From Mangrovibacterium marinum (GTDB lineage: Bacteria > Bacteroidota > Bacteroidia > Bacteroidales > Prolixibacteraceae), in the NCBI RefSeq assembly GCF_003046625.1, contig NZ_QAAD01000007.1, forward strand, positions 124,001-188,000: 64,000 nt of DNA. The letters are read 5' to 3'. A program made the position numbers and the translations under genes. This document shows positions 7,091-16,312 of this stretch, one piece after another; positions within the stretch are counted from its first letter, which is position 1; each line of letters starts with the position of its first letter. The notes below the pieces were generated by a model, which saw only the letters and a list, made by a program, of their open reading frames with translations, searched no databases and was not told where the DNA came from.

Positions 7091-9592
7091 TTATCCAATA
7101 AATAAGCTTCCAATCTGGAAAATCGCAAAGGCGGCGATCCAGGCGATGGCGGTGGTGTAAACCGTTGTGAAGATAGCCCATTTCCAGTTGGCTTCCTTCT
7201 TAATGGCTGCCACCACGGCAACACAGGGGAAGTAGATCAGCACAAAAATCATCAGCGCAAAGGCCACTAAAGGCGAAAAGACCTTTTGTCCGGCTTTGGG
7301 GCCGCTGGTGTAGGTTTGGCTTTGCAGCTTATCCATCAGCGACCGGGAGCTTTCGTCGGTGTCCATGCCCGCGTGGTAGAGTACGCCCATCGAGCTCACC
7401 ACAATTTCCTTGGCGGCCATTCCGGTGATGATGCTCATGCCCACTTTCCAGTCGAAGCCCAGGGGTTGAATAACCGGCTCAATGAAATGGCCCATCTGAC
7501 CGATGTACGATTTTTCGAGTCGTTCTTCTTCTTTCGACAGCTCCAGCTGCTCAATCAGCCCGGCTTTAGAGCTTTCGTCCAGCTGTTGGTTGGCGTCTAC
7601 CAAGGCAATTTGCTGGTCGTAGTCCTGCGAAAATTCCTGATGGCGCGGGTAGTAGCCCATGGCCCAGATAATGATGGAGGCGAAGAGAATCACCGTTCCC
7701 ATTTTGCGCAGGTATTGCTGTCCCTTGTGCCACATGTGGATCGATGTGTTTTTCAGCGTCGGCATGCGGTAGGGGGGAAGCTCCATCACAAAAGGCACTT
7801 CTTTTTTGGCAAACAAGGTTTTCTTGAATAGCAAGCCAACCAACACGGCCAGCACAATGCCGATGAAGTAAATCGAAAACAGAATGGCACCCTGGTTGGC
7901 GGTGAAGAAGGCCGAGATCAGCAGCACATAAACCGGCAGGCGCGCCGAGCACGACATAAACGGAATGATGAGCATGGTTAGCAAGCGGTCGTTTTTGTTG
8001 TCGAGGGTGCGGGTTGCCATTACGGCGGGCACATTACAGCCAAAGCCCAAAATCAGCGGGATGAAGGACTTGCCGTGTAAGCCCATCTTGTGCATCAGCT
8101 TATCCATGATGAAAGCGGCGCGAGCCATGTAGCCCGAGTCTTCCATCAGCGAGATGCAGAAAAACAGAATCAGGATGTTGGGCAAAAAGATGATCACGCC
8201 ACCCACGCCACCGATGATTCCGTCCACCAGCAGGTCTTTCAGTGCGCCCTCGGGCATCAGGCTGGCAACGGTATCGCTCAGCCAGCCCACGCCGGCGTCA
8301 ATCCAGTCCATGGGGTAGCTGCCCAGGGTGAAGGTCAGCTGGAAGGTGGCCCAGATGAAGAAGATGAAAATCGGGAATCCCCAGATTTTATGTGTCAGGA
8401 TCTTGTCGATTTCGCGGCTGTTGCGGCGCCTTGTTTCGGGAGCCGGTTTATAAGTTTCCTTCAGTGCGCCGGCAATAAAACCGTACTTGGCATCGGCAAT
8501 CAGCGTTTCCGACTTGTCGTTCAGTAAAGCCTCCAGTCGCTTAATTTCGCGGTCGGCCGTGCTTCGGATGTTCCGGGCGTTGGCGTTGCTTTGCAGCAGC
8601 TCGCGGGAGTGGGCATCGTCTTCCAACAGCTTGATGGCCAAATAGCGGGTCGAATAGCTCTTGTTGCGGTTTTCGTCTTGTTTTATTTCTGTTTGAATGG
8701 CCGAAATGGCCTGCTCAATGTCGGGGCCATAGTTGATGTGGATGTGGCGAACACTGGGGTCGCGTTCTTCATATACCTCAATAATTTTGTCGAAGAGTTG
8801 CTGCAGCCCTTTTCCTTTGGAGGCTACCGTGGGGACAATGGGGATGCCCATCATTTCGCCCAGTTGTTTGTAGTTGAATTGGACTGATTTCTGCTCCAGC
8901 TCGTCGTACATGTTCAGGGCAATCACCACTTTAATGTTCATGTCAATCAGCTGGGTGGTCAGGTACAGGTTCCGTTCCAGGTTCGAGGCATCAACAACGT
9001 TCACCACCACATCGGGCTTGCGCTCGGCAATGTGGTTGCGCACAAACAGCTCCTCGGGCGAGTACTCGGTGATGGAGTAGGTGCCCGGCAGATCGGAGAT
9101 GCGGAAGTTGAAATCGTGCTGGCGAAAACGAGCTTCCTTGGCATCGATGGTCACGCCGGCATAGTTGCCCACCCGCTCTTTCGATCCCGAGGCATAGTTG
9201 AACAGGGTGGTTTTCCCGCAGTTGGGATTGCCCACCAGCGCCACCGAAATGTTTTTGCTTTTCTTACCACCCGAAACCTTGAGCCGGTGCTGGTCGATGG
9301 TGCCTGCAAAGATTCCGGTGAGCAGCTCGGAGCTCTCGTCCGGGGCGAGCACCTCAATCATCTCGGCCTCACTGCGGCGCAACGATACCTTGTAGCCCAT
9401 AATTTCGTACTCTACCGGATCCTTCATCGGGGCATTTTTAATCACTTTCACCTTTTGTCCCTTCACAAATCCCATTTCTGAGATTCGCTTGCGGAAGGCG
9501 CCTTGCCCAAATACGTACTTGATGACAGCCTCCTCGCCGGTTTTTAAGCCGGCCAGCCTCCTGTTGTTGATATCTGAATTCTGTAAAAACAT
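7091..9592 (-). CDS. feoB: FeoA-FeoB fusion, ferrous iron transporter
   Basis: This 833-residue protein imports Fe2+ across the inner membrane. Residues about 8-80 form a FeoA-type SH3-like domain, followed by a G-domain with G1 GNPNCGKTT near 119, G3 DLPGTYS and a G4 motif NMYD where NKxD is usual. The C-terminal half has the FeoB permease helices, including the Cys-containing GFGCNVPAVMATR segment. FeoA fused to FeoB is common in Bacteroidota. The ATG at 9592 lies 10 bases after the stop of the porin gene, so the two are likely co-transcribed; the longer reading to 9643 would overlap the porin and lacks homology. Confidence 0.95.
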   Translation of the reverse strand: MFLQNSDINNRRLAGLKTGEEAVIKYVFGQGAFRKRISEMGFVKGQKVKVIKNAPMKDPVEYEIMGYKVSLRRSEAEMIEVLAPDESSELLTGIFAGTIDQHRLKVSGGKKSKNISVALVGNPNCGKTTLFNYASGSKERVGNYAGVTIDAKEARFRQHDFNFRISDLPGTYSITEYSPEELFVRNHIAERKPDVVVNVVDASNLERNLYLTTQLIDMNIKVVIALNMYDELEQKSVQFNYKQLGEMMGIPIVPTVASKGKGLQQLFDKIIEVYEERDPSVRHIHINYGPDIEQAISAIQTEIKQDENRNKSYSTRYLAIKLLEDDAHSRELLQSNANARNIRSTADREIKRLEALLNDKSETLIADAKYGFIAGALKETYKPAPETRRRNSREIDKILTHKIWGFPIFIFFIWATFQLTFTLGSYPMDWIDAGVGWLSDTVASLMPEGALKDLLVDGIIGGVGGVIIFLPNILILFFCISLMEDSGYMARAAFIMDKLMHKMGLHGKSFIPLILGFGCNVPAVMATRTLDNKNDRLLTMLIIPFMSCSARLPVYVLLISAFFTANQGAILFSIYFIGIVLAVLVGLLFKKTLFAKKEVPFVMELPPYRMPTLKNTSIHMWHKGQQYLRKMGTVILFASIIIWAMGYYPRHQEFSQDYDQQIALVDANQQLDESSKAGLIEQLELSKEEERLEKSYIGQMGHFIEPVIQPLGFDWKVGMSIITGMAAKEIVVSSMGVLYHAGMDTDESSRSLMDKLQSQTYTSGPKAGQKVFSPLVAFALMIFVLIYFPCVAVVAAIKKEANWKWAIFTTVYTTAIAWIAAFAIFQIGSLFIG

Positions 9593-9602
9593 AAACCGTT
9601 TG

Positions 9603-10745
9603 TTAAAAATCCAATCCAAACCGAAGCAGTCCCACCATGGCATTGTTTACCGCCAAATCGGTTCCCCGCGGGTGAATGACATACTGAAGGTCGGGTTGAA
9701 AATAGATGTGATTATTCAGTTGTAGCTTATAAGTCAATTCCAAGGTTGTTTCGTCGCGGCCATCCTCGTCGCTCATTATTCCGCGGGCCATAGCCAATCC
9801 GAGGTTGTCGTGTCCCTTGGCCGAGAATAAGCCGGTATAGTGAATGCCGCTACCGATGTAGGCAACATTGTCGTTGCGCGGACTGACGCCCAGTTGGTAG
9901 AAAACACTCAGTCCCTTGCCGCTTTCGTTCGGCGCACTGATGCGGTGATCGCCTACCAGGTAGAAGCCATAGTCCGATTCCAGCTCGTCGGAAACCTCCG
10001 GTTCGTCGCAGTGCTGGTGAAAGAAGAAGCCCGCCTTGATGGTTTGCAGACACTGGTCGCCGTTGCCGCAGTGCAGGTTGGCCTCGCTTACCCACAGCAG
10101 CGCGTCCTGGTGGTTGAGGTTCCATTTCAAATTGTTGGGGTTGTCGTCAAAATCGATGGGACAACCTTTATATACCGCCGTTTTTAAGTTCAGACGATCG
10201 GAGGGCTCCCAACATATAGTGATGCCCGGCGAGGTCAAGGGAAAAATCGGAGCTGCAATATTGTCGGCAATGATGGAATGAATGCCAAAGGAGCTGTTGA
10301 TAAAGAGACCGCCAAATTCGCTGTTGGCAAACTCGGCGTTCAAATCCTGAAGACCGATCGTGGTATGGAAATTCCCAAACGCTTGGGCGTACCAAAGCTC
10401 GTAAAGAAAAGTGTGGTCGCCGGCTTCAATATTCGACACCACCTGAAAGTCGCCAATCAGATTGGCCGAGGGCTCGCCGCCATGTGTGTTTGCTCCGTGA
10501 ATCAGGAATGTACCGCCTTTCCACAGTCCTGCCTTATGGGTGTCAAATTCAAGAAATAAGTCGGCCAGGCCTAAATAAGTCGATCCCGTTTCGAGTCCTC
10601 CCTTGAGGTTGGCAACGAAGTCTCCTTTATAAGATCCGTAAAGGCTGACTGCGGGTTGTTCAGAATCGTTTTTTGTTTCGGCAAACGTTTGGCCTGCCAC
10701 GAGCAAAGCGAGCGTCATCAGCCCGATATTAAAGAACTGTTTCAT
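9603..10745 (-). CDS. OprB-like outer membrane porin, first gene of the feo operon
   Basis: The 380-residue protein begins with a clear signal peptide (cleavage likely after GQTFA, about residue 22) and then a beta-rich sequence of the OprB/carbohydrate-selective porin type. Recognisable segments are GTFLIHGANTHGGEPS, LYELWYAQAF and the end VGLLRFGLDF, whose terminal Phe is typical of outer membrane barrels. It carries five Cys residues, four of them in GCPID, HCGNGDQC and QHCDE, which is unusual for a porin. It immediately precedes feoAB, which suggests a link to iron entry rather than sugar; this is inference. The ATG at 10745 fits the promoter at 10775-10805. Confidence 0.8.
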   Translation of the reverse strand: MKQFFNIGLMTLALLVAGQTFAETKNDSEQPAVSLYGSYKGDFVANLKGGLETGSTYLGLADLFLEFDTHKAGLWKGGTFLIHGANTHGGEPSANLIGDFQVVSNIEAGDHTFLYELWYAQAFGNFHTTIGLQDLNAEFANSEFGGLFINSSFGIHSIIADNIAAPIFPLTSPGITICWEPSDRLNLKTAVYKGCPIDFDDNPNNLKWNLNHQDALLWVSEANLHCGNGDQCLQTIKAGFFFHQHCDEPEVSDELESDYGFYLVGDHRISAPNESGKGLSVFYQLGVSPRNDNVAYIGSGIHYTGLFSAKGHDNLGLAMARGIMSDEDGRDETTLELTYKLQLNNHIYFQPDLQYVIHPRGTDLAVNNAMVGLLRFGLDF

Positions 10746-10774
10746 ACTAGTAAAAGGTGTTTTGGTTTTTTTAG

Positions 10775-10805
10775 CAAAGATAGGGCTGTTGGCAGTGCGC
10801 AGCAA
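10775..10805 (-). promoter_or_regulatory. Promoter of the oprB-feoAB operon (-33 TTG, -7 TATCTTTG)
   Basis: On the minus strand TTG at 10803-10805 is followed after 20 bases by TATCTTTG at 10775-10782. This fits the Bacteroidota primary sigma consensus and puts the transcript start about 25 bases before the ATG at 10745. CCCC and GGGG arms at 10807-10821, just upstream of -33, could be part of an operator. Confidence 0.7.
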
Positions 10806-10821
10806 TCCCCATAAATAGGGG

Positions 10822-11050
10822 TTTTTGCCGCGAGGCCTAAAAGCAGAGCTTTCAACACCACCACCAACGGTTTTTCATGCAGCGCTGCCGGCCGTTGTTC
10901 AGCGGCGTGATTTCAACTGTTTTAGATGGCGGTATACTAAGGTTTCATATCGAAAGTGGACGCCGGCAGGAGCTACCCTCGAGGCAATTATTTAATTGTT
11001 AATTTGGGCAAACCAAGTACGATGCATTTCCATTCCTGCTTAAAAATGAA
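10822..11050. other. Intergenic region between divergent oprB and gpmI
   Basis: No ORF with coding character is visible. The stretch holds GC-rich sequence near 10880-10990 with no motif I recognise, then becomes A/T-rich towards gpmI. Confidence 0.5.
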
Positions 11051-11058
11051 TAATTTTG
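11051..11058 (+). promoter_or_regulatory. Probable -7 element (TAATTTTG) for gpmI
   Basis: TAATTTTG fits TAnnTTTG and lies 44 bases before the gpmI ATG. No convincing -33 TTG is seen at 19-21 bases upstream. Confidence 0.45.
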
Positions 11059-11101
11059 TTGCCCGAAAAGAGTAAGTTATTTAAAATCGTTATAAATTAT
11101 T

Positions 11102-12628
11102 ATGGCACAAAAAACACTTTTAATGATTCTCGACGGTTGGGGCATCGGTGATGGTTCCAAACGCGATGTAATCTCGCAAGCATCAACTCCGTTTATGGAT
11201 TCGTTGGTGAAAGAATATCCGCACGCACAATTACTTACTTCCGGAGAAAATGTTGGTTTGCCCGACGGACAGATGGGGAACTCAGAGGTAGGTCACTTGA
11301 ATATTGGTGCCGGACGTGTGCTTTACCAGGACATGGTGAAGATTACAAAAGCCATTCGTGATAAATCGTTGTGGGAAAATCCACAATTGCTGAAAGCTTT
11401 CAACTACGCAAAAGACAATAATAAAAAAGTTCACCTGATTGGTTTGATTGGCCCTGGTGGGGTTCACGCTCTCAGCTCGCACATGATTGCCTTGTGCCAA
11501 ATGGGAACCGACTTGGGACTGAACGATGTGTTTGTACATGGTTTGACGGATGGTCGTGATACGGACCCGCGTTCCGGTTACGGATTCCTGGAGTCGGACC
11601 TGGAAGCCCTGAAAGCAACAAACGGTAAGTTTGCCTCAATCATTGGCCGCTATTACGGCATGGACCGCGACAAAAACTGGGATCGTATGCGTCTGGCTTA
11701 CGACCTTTACACGAAAGGTGAAGGCGAAAAGTCGACCGACTTGTTAGCTTCGGTAAAAGCCTCTTACGAAGCGGGTGTTACCGACGAGTTCATCAAACCA
11801 ATTTGTATGGTGAAAGAAGATGGCAGCCCGGTTGCTGTTATCGAAGAGGGTGACGTTGTCATCTGTTTCAACTTCCGTACCGACCGCTTACGCCAAACAA
11901 CCATTGCCTTTACGCAAGAAGACTTGCACGAATTTGATATGCACAAAATGGATTTGCAGTGGTACACCATGACCAACTACAAAGCCGATTTCAAAAATGT
12001 GCAAGTGATTTTCGACAAGGAAAACCCAATCAACACCATGGGTGAAGTGGTTTCCAATGCCGGCTTGAAACAAATTCGTATTGCCGAAACCGAAAAATAT
12101 GCGCACGTAACGTTCTTCTTCAGCGGTGGTCGCGAAGAGGAGTTCCCGGGCGAAAAACGGATTTTGTGTCCTTCGCCTAAAGTTCCGACTTACGATCATC
12201 AACCCGAAATGTCGGCTCCAATGGTTCGCGATTCAATTATTCCCGAATTGCAAAAAGGAGAAGTTGACTTTGTATGTTTGAACTTTGCCAATGGCGATAT
12301 GGTGGGCCACACCGGCGACTACACGGCCATTACTAAAGCGGTAGAAGCTGTTGATGGCTGTGCCAAAGCTGTTGTGGAAGCAGCCCGCGCTAACAACTAC
12401 AATGTGATGATTATTGCTGACCACGGGAACGCCGATAACGCTGTTAACCCCGACGGTTCGCCAAACACGGCTCACTCGCTGAATCCGGTACCATGTATCT
12501 ATGTTAGCGACGACAAGAATCTGAAGGTCAATAATGGTATTTTAGCCGATGTTGCGCCGACCCTGTTGTCGGAAATGGGCATTGAAATCCCTGCCGAAAT
12601 GACCGGTAAAGTTTTGATTGAACGCTAG
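11102..12628 (+). CDS. gpmI: 2,3-bisphosphoglycerate-independent phosphoglycerate mutase
   Basis: The 508-residue cytosolic enzyme interconverts 3- and 2-phosphoglycerate in glycolysis and gluconeogenesis with two Mn2+ ions. The N-terminus MILDGWGIGD carries the first metal ligand, GNSEVGHLNIGAGR contains the phosphorylated Ser, and IIADHGNADN near the C-terminus carries further metal ligands. Length is typical of the family (about 505-515). It is monocistronic, with a -7 promoter element upstream and a strong terminator right after the stop. Confidence 0.97.
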   Translation: MAQKTLLMILDGWGIGDGSKRDVISQASTPFMDSLVKEYPHAQLLTSGENVGLPDGQMGNSEVGHLNIGAGRVLYQDMVKITKAIRDKSLWENPQLLKAFNYAKDNNKKVHLIGLIGPGGVHALSSHMIALCQMGTDLGLNDVFVHGLTDGRDTDPRSGYGFLESDLEALKATNGKFASIIGRYYGMDRDKNWDRMRLAYDLYTKGEGEKSTDLLASVKASYEAGVTDEFIKPICMVKEDGSPVAVIEEGDVVICFNFRTDRLRQTTIAFTQEDLHEFDMHKMDLQWYTMTNYKADFKNVQVIFDKENPINTMGEVVSNAGLKQIRIAETEKYAHVTFFFSGGREEEFPGEKRILCPSPKVPTYDHQPEMSAPMVRDSIIPELQKGEVDFVCLNFANGDMVGHTGDYTAITKAVEAVDGCAKAVVEAARANNYNVMIIADHGNADNAVNPDGSPNTAHSLNPVPCIYVSDDKNLKVNNGILADVAPTLLSEMGIEIPAEMTGKVLIER

Positions 12629-12649
12629 TCGCAGATCAAATAAAACATG

Positions 12650-12678
12650 AGCCTCTCCTCTCGTGGAGGGGCTTTTTT
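12650..12678 (+). terminator. Intrinsic terminator of gpmI
   Basis: A 9-bp stem (AGCCTCTCC with GGAGGGGCT, one G-U pair) and a 6-base loop are followed by six T residues, 22 bases after the gpmI stop. Confidence 0.9.
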
Positions 12679-12689
12679 ACTTCGTTGAA

Positions 12690-12780
12690 GATTGTCATTT
12701 ATAGTCAATCATAGTCATTAGTCGTGGATGGCGCGCTTAACAATCAATGACTAGTGATGACCATTGAATGACAAATAATG
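12690..12780. repeat. Short-word repeat built from GTCAT/ATGAC words, overall inverted
   Basis: The first half repeats TAGTCATT-like words and the second half repeats AATGAC-like words, so the two halves are approximately inverted. The nominal long ORF start of the next gene falls inside it, which argues for the downstream ATG at 12820. Confidence 0.7.
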
Positions 12781-12819
12781 ACACTTAAAAGGTACATTCA
12801 TAAATTAGAAACATTTTAT

Positions 12820-13404
12820 ATGCTCGAAATAGGAAAAACAATTGTCAGTTTTGATGTGATCGATGAGCACTTTTTGTGCGACTTGATGAAGTGTAAAGGC
12901 GCTTGTTGCGTTGAGGGAGACTCGGGTGCACCCTTAACCCAGGAGGAAGCGGTAATTATTGAAGAGATTTATCCTGATTTCGAGCCTTATATTACCGAAG
13001 AAGGCAAGCAGGTTGTCGCGAAAAATGGAATCTCTGTGATCGATAGCGATGGCGACCTGGTGACTCCGCTCATGAGTAACGAAGCCTGTGCTTTTGTTTT
13101 TGTCGACGAGCAGGGCATCACTAAATGCGGCATTGAGAAAGCTTTTCTGGATGGTAAAGTCGATTTTCGCAAGCCTGTTTCCTGTGCCTTATTCCCCATC
13201 CGTATCACCGAATATAAGCGTTTCGATGCGGTCAACTATCAGCAAATTGACATCTGCAAGCCTGGTCGCGAATGTGGACGGGGACAAAAACTACCCTTGT
13301 ATCAGTTTTTGAAAGAACCCCTGATTCGCAAATACGGCAAAGCCTGGTACGAGCAGCTGGCCTATGCTGCCGAGCATCGGCCGTGGGAAAAGCAGGAAGG
13401 TTAG
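12820..13404 (+). CDS. DUF3109 family Cys-rich protein
   Basis: The 194-residue protein belongs to the DUF3109 family of conserved Bacteroidota proteins. It begins MLEIGKTIVSFDVIDEHFLC and has a Cys pattern CDLMKCKGACC near residues 18-28, CAF and KCGI near the middle, SCALFPI, and a final ICKPGRECG. Such spacing resembles YkgJ-type metal-binding clusters, so a bound Zn or Fe-S is plausible. No reaction is known. The start at 12820 matches the usual family N-terminus; the longer reading begins inside a repeat. Confidence 0.85.
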   Translation: MLEIGKTIVSFDVIDEHFLCDLMKCKGACCVEGDSGAPLTQEEAVIIEEIYPDFEPYITEEGKQVVAKNGISVIDSDGDLVTPLMSNEACAFVFVDEQGITKCGIEKAFLDGKVDFRKPVSCALFPIRITEYKRFDAVNYQQIDICKPGRECGRGQKLPLYQFLKEPLIRKYGKAWYEQLAYAAEHRPWEKQEG

Positions 13405-13431
13405 CCGGTGGCTGGCCTCAACAGCCATGAC

Positions 13432-14076
13432 TTAATTCAAATTCCACTCTTTAAAGAACTGATCCAGATACAGCTTCATAAATTTGTGTCGCTCTTGGGC
13501 AACTTTTTTGCCGTAATCAGTATTCATTCGATCCTTCAGTAGAAGGAGTTTCTCGTAGAAATGATTGATGGTCGGGGCAGAGGTTTTTTTGTAGGTTTCA
13601 AAGTCGATGTGCATTTCCGGTTTTACATTGGGATCGTAAATCAGTCGTTGTTTATTGCCGCCGTAGGCAAAGGTGCGGGCAATGCCAATGGCTCCCATCG
13701 CATCCAACCGGTCGGCGTCCTGCACAATTTGTGCTTCAATGCTCGTTGGCGTAGTATCCACGCCGGCTCCCTTAAAGGATACTTCCCCGATGATGCGTTC
13801 GATTTTTCGAATCTTTTCCTCGGGAACCCCCAGTTTGCGCATCCAACATTCGCTTCGTCTGGCTTGTTCGTTGTCTGGCTTTAGTTTCCAGTCATCCAGA
13901 TCGTGAAGCAGAGCAGCCATCTCAACCAGGAACAAATCTGCTTTCTCATGTTTGGTAATTTTCAAAGCAAGTTGCCAAACCCGATGGATGTGCCACCAGT
14001 CGTGTCCGCTGGCTTCCTGCTCAAACTGAAGCCGCACATACATGGCCGTTTCATGAATGTATAGTGATTGATCCAT
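13432..14076 (-). CDS. HD-domain phosphohydrolase (YedJ-like)
   Basis: The 214-residue soluble protein carries the HD metal-binding pattern: GHDWWHIHRV near residues 24-33, the doublet HD in AALLHDLDDW near 58, and QDADRLDAMGA near 120. This arrangement is that of YedJ-like HD hydrolases, which act on nucleotides or small phosphates; the substrate is unknown. The gene converges on the DUF3109 gene with a 27-base gap and is not obviously part of an operon. Confidence 0.85.
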   Translation of the reverse strand: MDQSLYIHETAMYVRLQFEQEASGHDWWHIHRVWQLALKITKHEKADLFLVEMAALLHDLDDWKLKPDNEQARRSECWMRKLGVPEEKIRKIERIIGEVSFKGAGVDTTPTSIEAQIVQDADRLDAMGAIGIARTFAYGGNKQRLIYDPNVKPEMHIDFETYKKTSAPTINHFYEKLLLLKDRMNTDYGKKVAQERHKFMKLYLDQFFKEWNLN

Positions 14077-14237
14077 ACCACGAAGTTACAGAAAAGCCTC
14101 CTGATTTTGAAGAAATCTCTGGCCGAGATGAAAACGGAGGATTTTTGTTTATCCTGCAGTCGTAGTTGACACAAGTTAGTGGGGTGTCGTTCACGACATT
14201 ATCGAAGCTACCTGATAATCAGGCAGCGTGGTGTTGA

Positions 14238-14471
14238 TCAATTCTCGCAAAGAGCGAAGAAGGAGGACTTTTTACCGATGAGGACGAGTTGGGAACCGAC
14301 AGACTTAATTTTTATTGAGGCCGGAATCAAACGAAAGGCTTCATGCAGTTCATAGCTGGTGTTGATGCTTCGCAGTCGTGAATGTTTTCGAGCATCACGC
14401 AGGATCTGCTCGTATCCTGCAACCATTTGGGACTCTTGGTCGTTGTTTATGCTTGTGAGAAAGTTTGCCAT
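14238..14471 (-). CDS. Small hypothetical protein
   Basis: This 77-residue reading starts at an ATG and has a plausible mixed composition, but I recognise no family. It has no signal peptide or membrane helix. It is preceded by no clear ribosome binding site. Two small palindromes lie beyond its 3' end (TGTCGT/ACGACA at 14185-14198 and CCTGAT/ATCAGG at 14211-14223). It may be a real small gene, a remnant, or chance. Confidence 0.3.
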   Translation of the reverse strand: MANFLTSINNDQESQMVAGYEQILRDARKHSRLRSINTSYELHEAFRLIPASIKIKSVGSQLVLIGKKSSFFALCEN

Positions 14472-14633
14472 GTCAGGCTTTCCACGCTATCCGGATACGG
14501 GCCGTGCGCCTGTTAATGGCGGGTAGGTGATGTTGTTAAAATAGGTTGAATACCGCTTTGGTTTAGATGAAATCCTTACTTTTGCACACTGTTTTGTGTT
14601 CTTCCTGAAATGAGGGAAGATAGGAAAATGATT

Positions 14634-16274
14634 ATGAGTGAGAATAAAAGACTGACTTTGCCGGCCATGCTCCGGACAAGTTTTGAGAAATATCATTCGA
14701 ACGATGCGTTGATGTTTGCCGGTGAAGAACCGATGACATATAACGATTTGCGGATGAAGGTTGAACGTTTGGGCAGGCAGTTGCGCAAGCTGGGGGTTCA
14801 GCAAGGCTCCAAGGTGGCCATTCTGAGTGCAAACATGCCCAACTGGGTGGTTTCATTTTTTGCCAGCTCGGCAATTGGAGCCGTTGTTGTTCCGATATTG
14901 CCCGATTTTTCGGCAAGTGAAATCAAGAATATTTTAGACCATGCGGAAGCTGAGTTTATTTTTGTTTCCGAATTGCTGCAAGCGAAGATCAACCGGGAAG
15001 AGCTTCCGGCGCTGAAAGTGATCCGTATTGAGGAGTTCCGTGAAGTCGAAGCTTCCGGCAGGCTTATTGAATTACCACAAGTTGATGACGATTCGTTTGA
15101 TTATACCGATGTGCAGGAACAAGATCTGCTTTCCATTATTTATACCTCGGGAACAACCGGGAAATCGAAAGGGGTGATGTTGACTCATAAAAATATTGTG
15201 TGGACTGCTCAGCAGAGTATCCATTTGCAGTTTGTCGATTCATCGGATCGTTTCTTATCCGTTTTGCCCCTCTCGCATACCTTCGAGAATACCCTGGGGC
15301 TGATTTTCCCGATCATGAATGGTTGTTCGATCGCCTATTTGCGGAAAGCGCCTACAGCATCGGTGTTGTTGCCCGCGCTGAAACAGGTAAAGCCGACCTT
15401 GATGCTGGTTGTGCCCCTGATCATCGAAAAAATTTACAAAGGCAAAATATTGCCCCAGATCAACAGTAAAGCGCTTACCCGCACGCTATATAAAATTCGC
15501 CCTTTCCAAAAGCTGCTGAGTCGTGCCGCAGGCAAAAAATTGCTGGAAACCTTTGGCGGCGAGTTAAAGTTCTTTGGAATTGGCGGCGCCAAGTTGGATA
15601 ATGAGGTGGAACGCTTCCTGATGGATGCGAAATTTCCGCTGGCAATTGGCTACGGCTTAACCGAAACGTCGCCCTTGCTGGCCGGAGCGGTCGGCGATAA
15701 TGTTCGTTATTTATCGACTGGCGTAGCGCTAAAGGGCGTGCAGTTGCGTATCGCTAATGCCGATCCGGCAACGGGAGAAGGTGAAGTGCAGGCGCGCGGC
15801 GAAAATGTGATGAAAGGCTATTACAAAGAGCCGGGGCTGACCCGTGACGTTTTTACCGAAGATGGCTGGTTTAAAACCGGCGACCTGGGGAAATTCGATA
15901 AAGGCTCGCTGTTTATCAAAGGACGTATTAAGAATATGATCCTCGGCGCTTCGGGCGAAAATATTTATCCCGAGGAAATTGAGTCGGTGATTAACCGGAT
16001 GGAATATGTGCTGGAGTCGCTGGTGGTGCAGCAAAAAGGCCGGCTGGTGGCCATGGTGCATCTGAATATGGAGGAGATTGAAGCCCGCTTTAAGCAAGCA
16101 AAAGAAGAGGCTGTGCTGAAATTTAACAGCCGGGTGGATGAGATTCTGGCCGATATTCAGCAAAAGGTGAATGAGGAAGTGAATAAGTTCTCCCGTATCC
16201 AGACGGTTGTCCTTCAACCTGTACCTTTCGAGAAAACACCCACCATGAAGATCAAACGTTTTTTGTACCTGTGA
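14634..16274 (+). CDS. AMP-binding long-chain acyl-CoA synthetase
   Basis: The protein of 546 residues (from ATG 14634) activates a fatty acid to its CoA thioester through an acyl-AMP. The P-loop-like motif YTSGTTGKSKGVMLTHKN lies near residue 178, GYGLTETSPL near 345, and the C-terminal GWFKTGDLG and KNMILGASGENIYPEEIE follow in family order. I prefer the ATG at 14634 because AGGA lies 8 bases upstream; 14628 and 14610 are alternatives. The chain length of the substrate cannot be told. It stands alone, with a convergent gene after it. Confidence 0.9.
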   Translation: MSENKRLTLPAMLRTSFEKYHSNDALMFAGEEPMTYNDLRMKVERLGRQLRKLGVQQGSKVAILSANMPNWVVSFFASSAIGAVVVPILPDFSASEIKNILDHAEAEFIFVSELLQAKINREELPALKVIRIEEFREVEASGRLIELPQVDDDSFDYTDVQEQDLLSIIYTSGTTGKSKGVMLTHKNIVWTAQQSIHLQFVDSSDRFLSVLPLSHTFENTLGLIFPIMNGCSIAYLRKAPTASVLLPALKQVKPTLMLVVPLIIEKIYKGKILPQINSKALTRTLYKIRPFQKLLSRAAGKKLLETFGGELKFFGIGGAKLDNEVERFLMDAKFPLAIGYGLTETSPLLAGAVGDNVRYLSTGVALKGVQLRIANADPATGEGEVQARGENVMKGYYKEPGLTRDVFTEDGWFKTGDLGKFDKGSLFIKGRIKNMILGASGENIYPEEIESVINRMEYVLESLVVQQKGRLVAMVHLNMEEIEARFKQAKEEAVLKFNSRVDEILADIQQKVNEEVNKFSRIQTVVLQPVPFEKTPTMKIKRFLYL

Positions 16275-16312
16275 GTTTTCACTCGCCGAAATGATATACG
16301 AGTCCCTGACAT

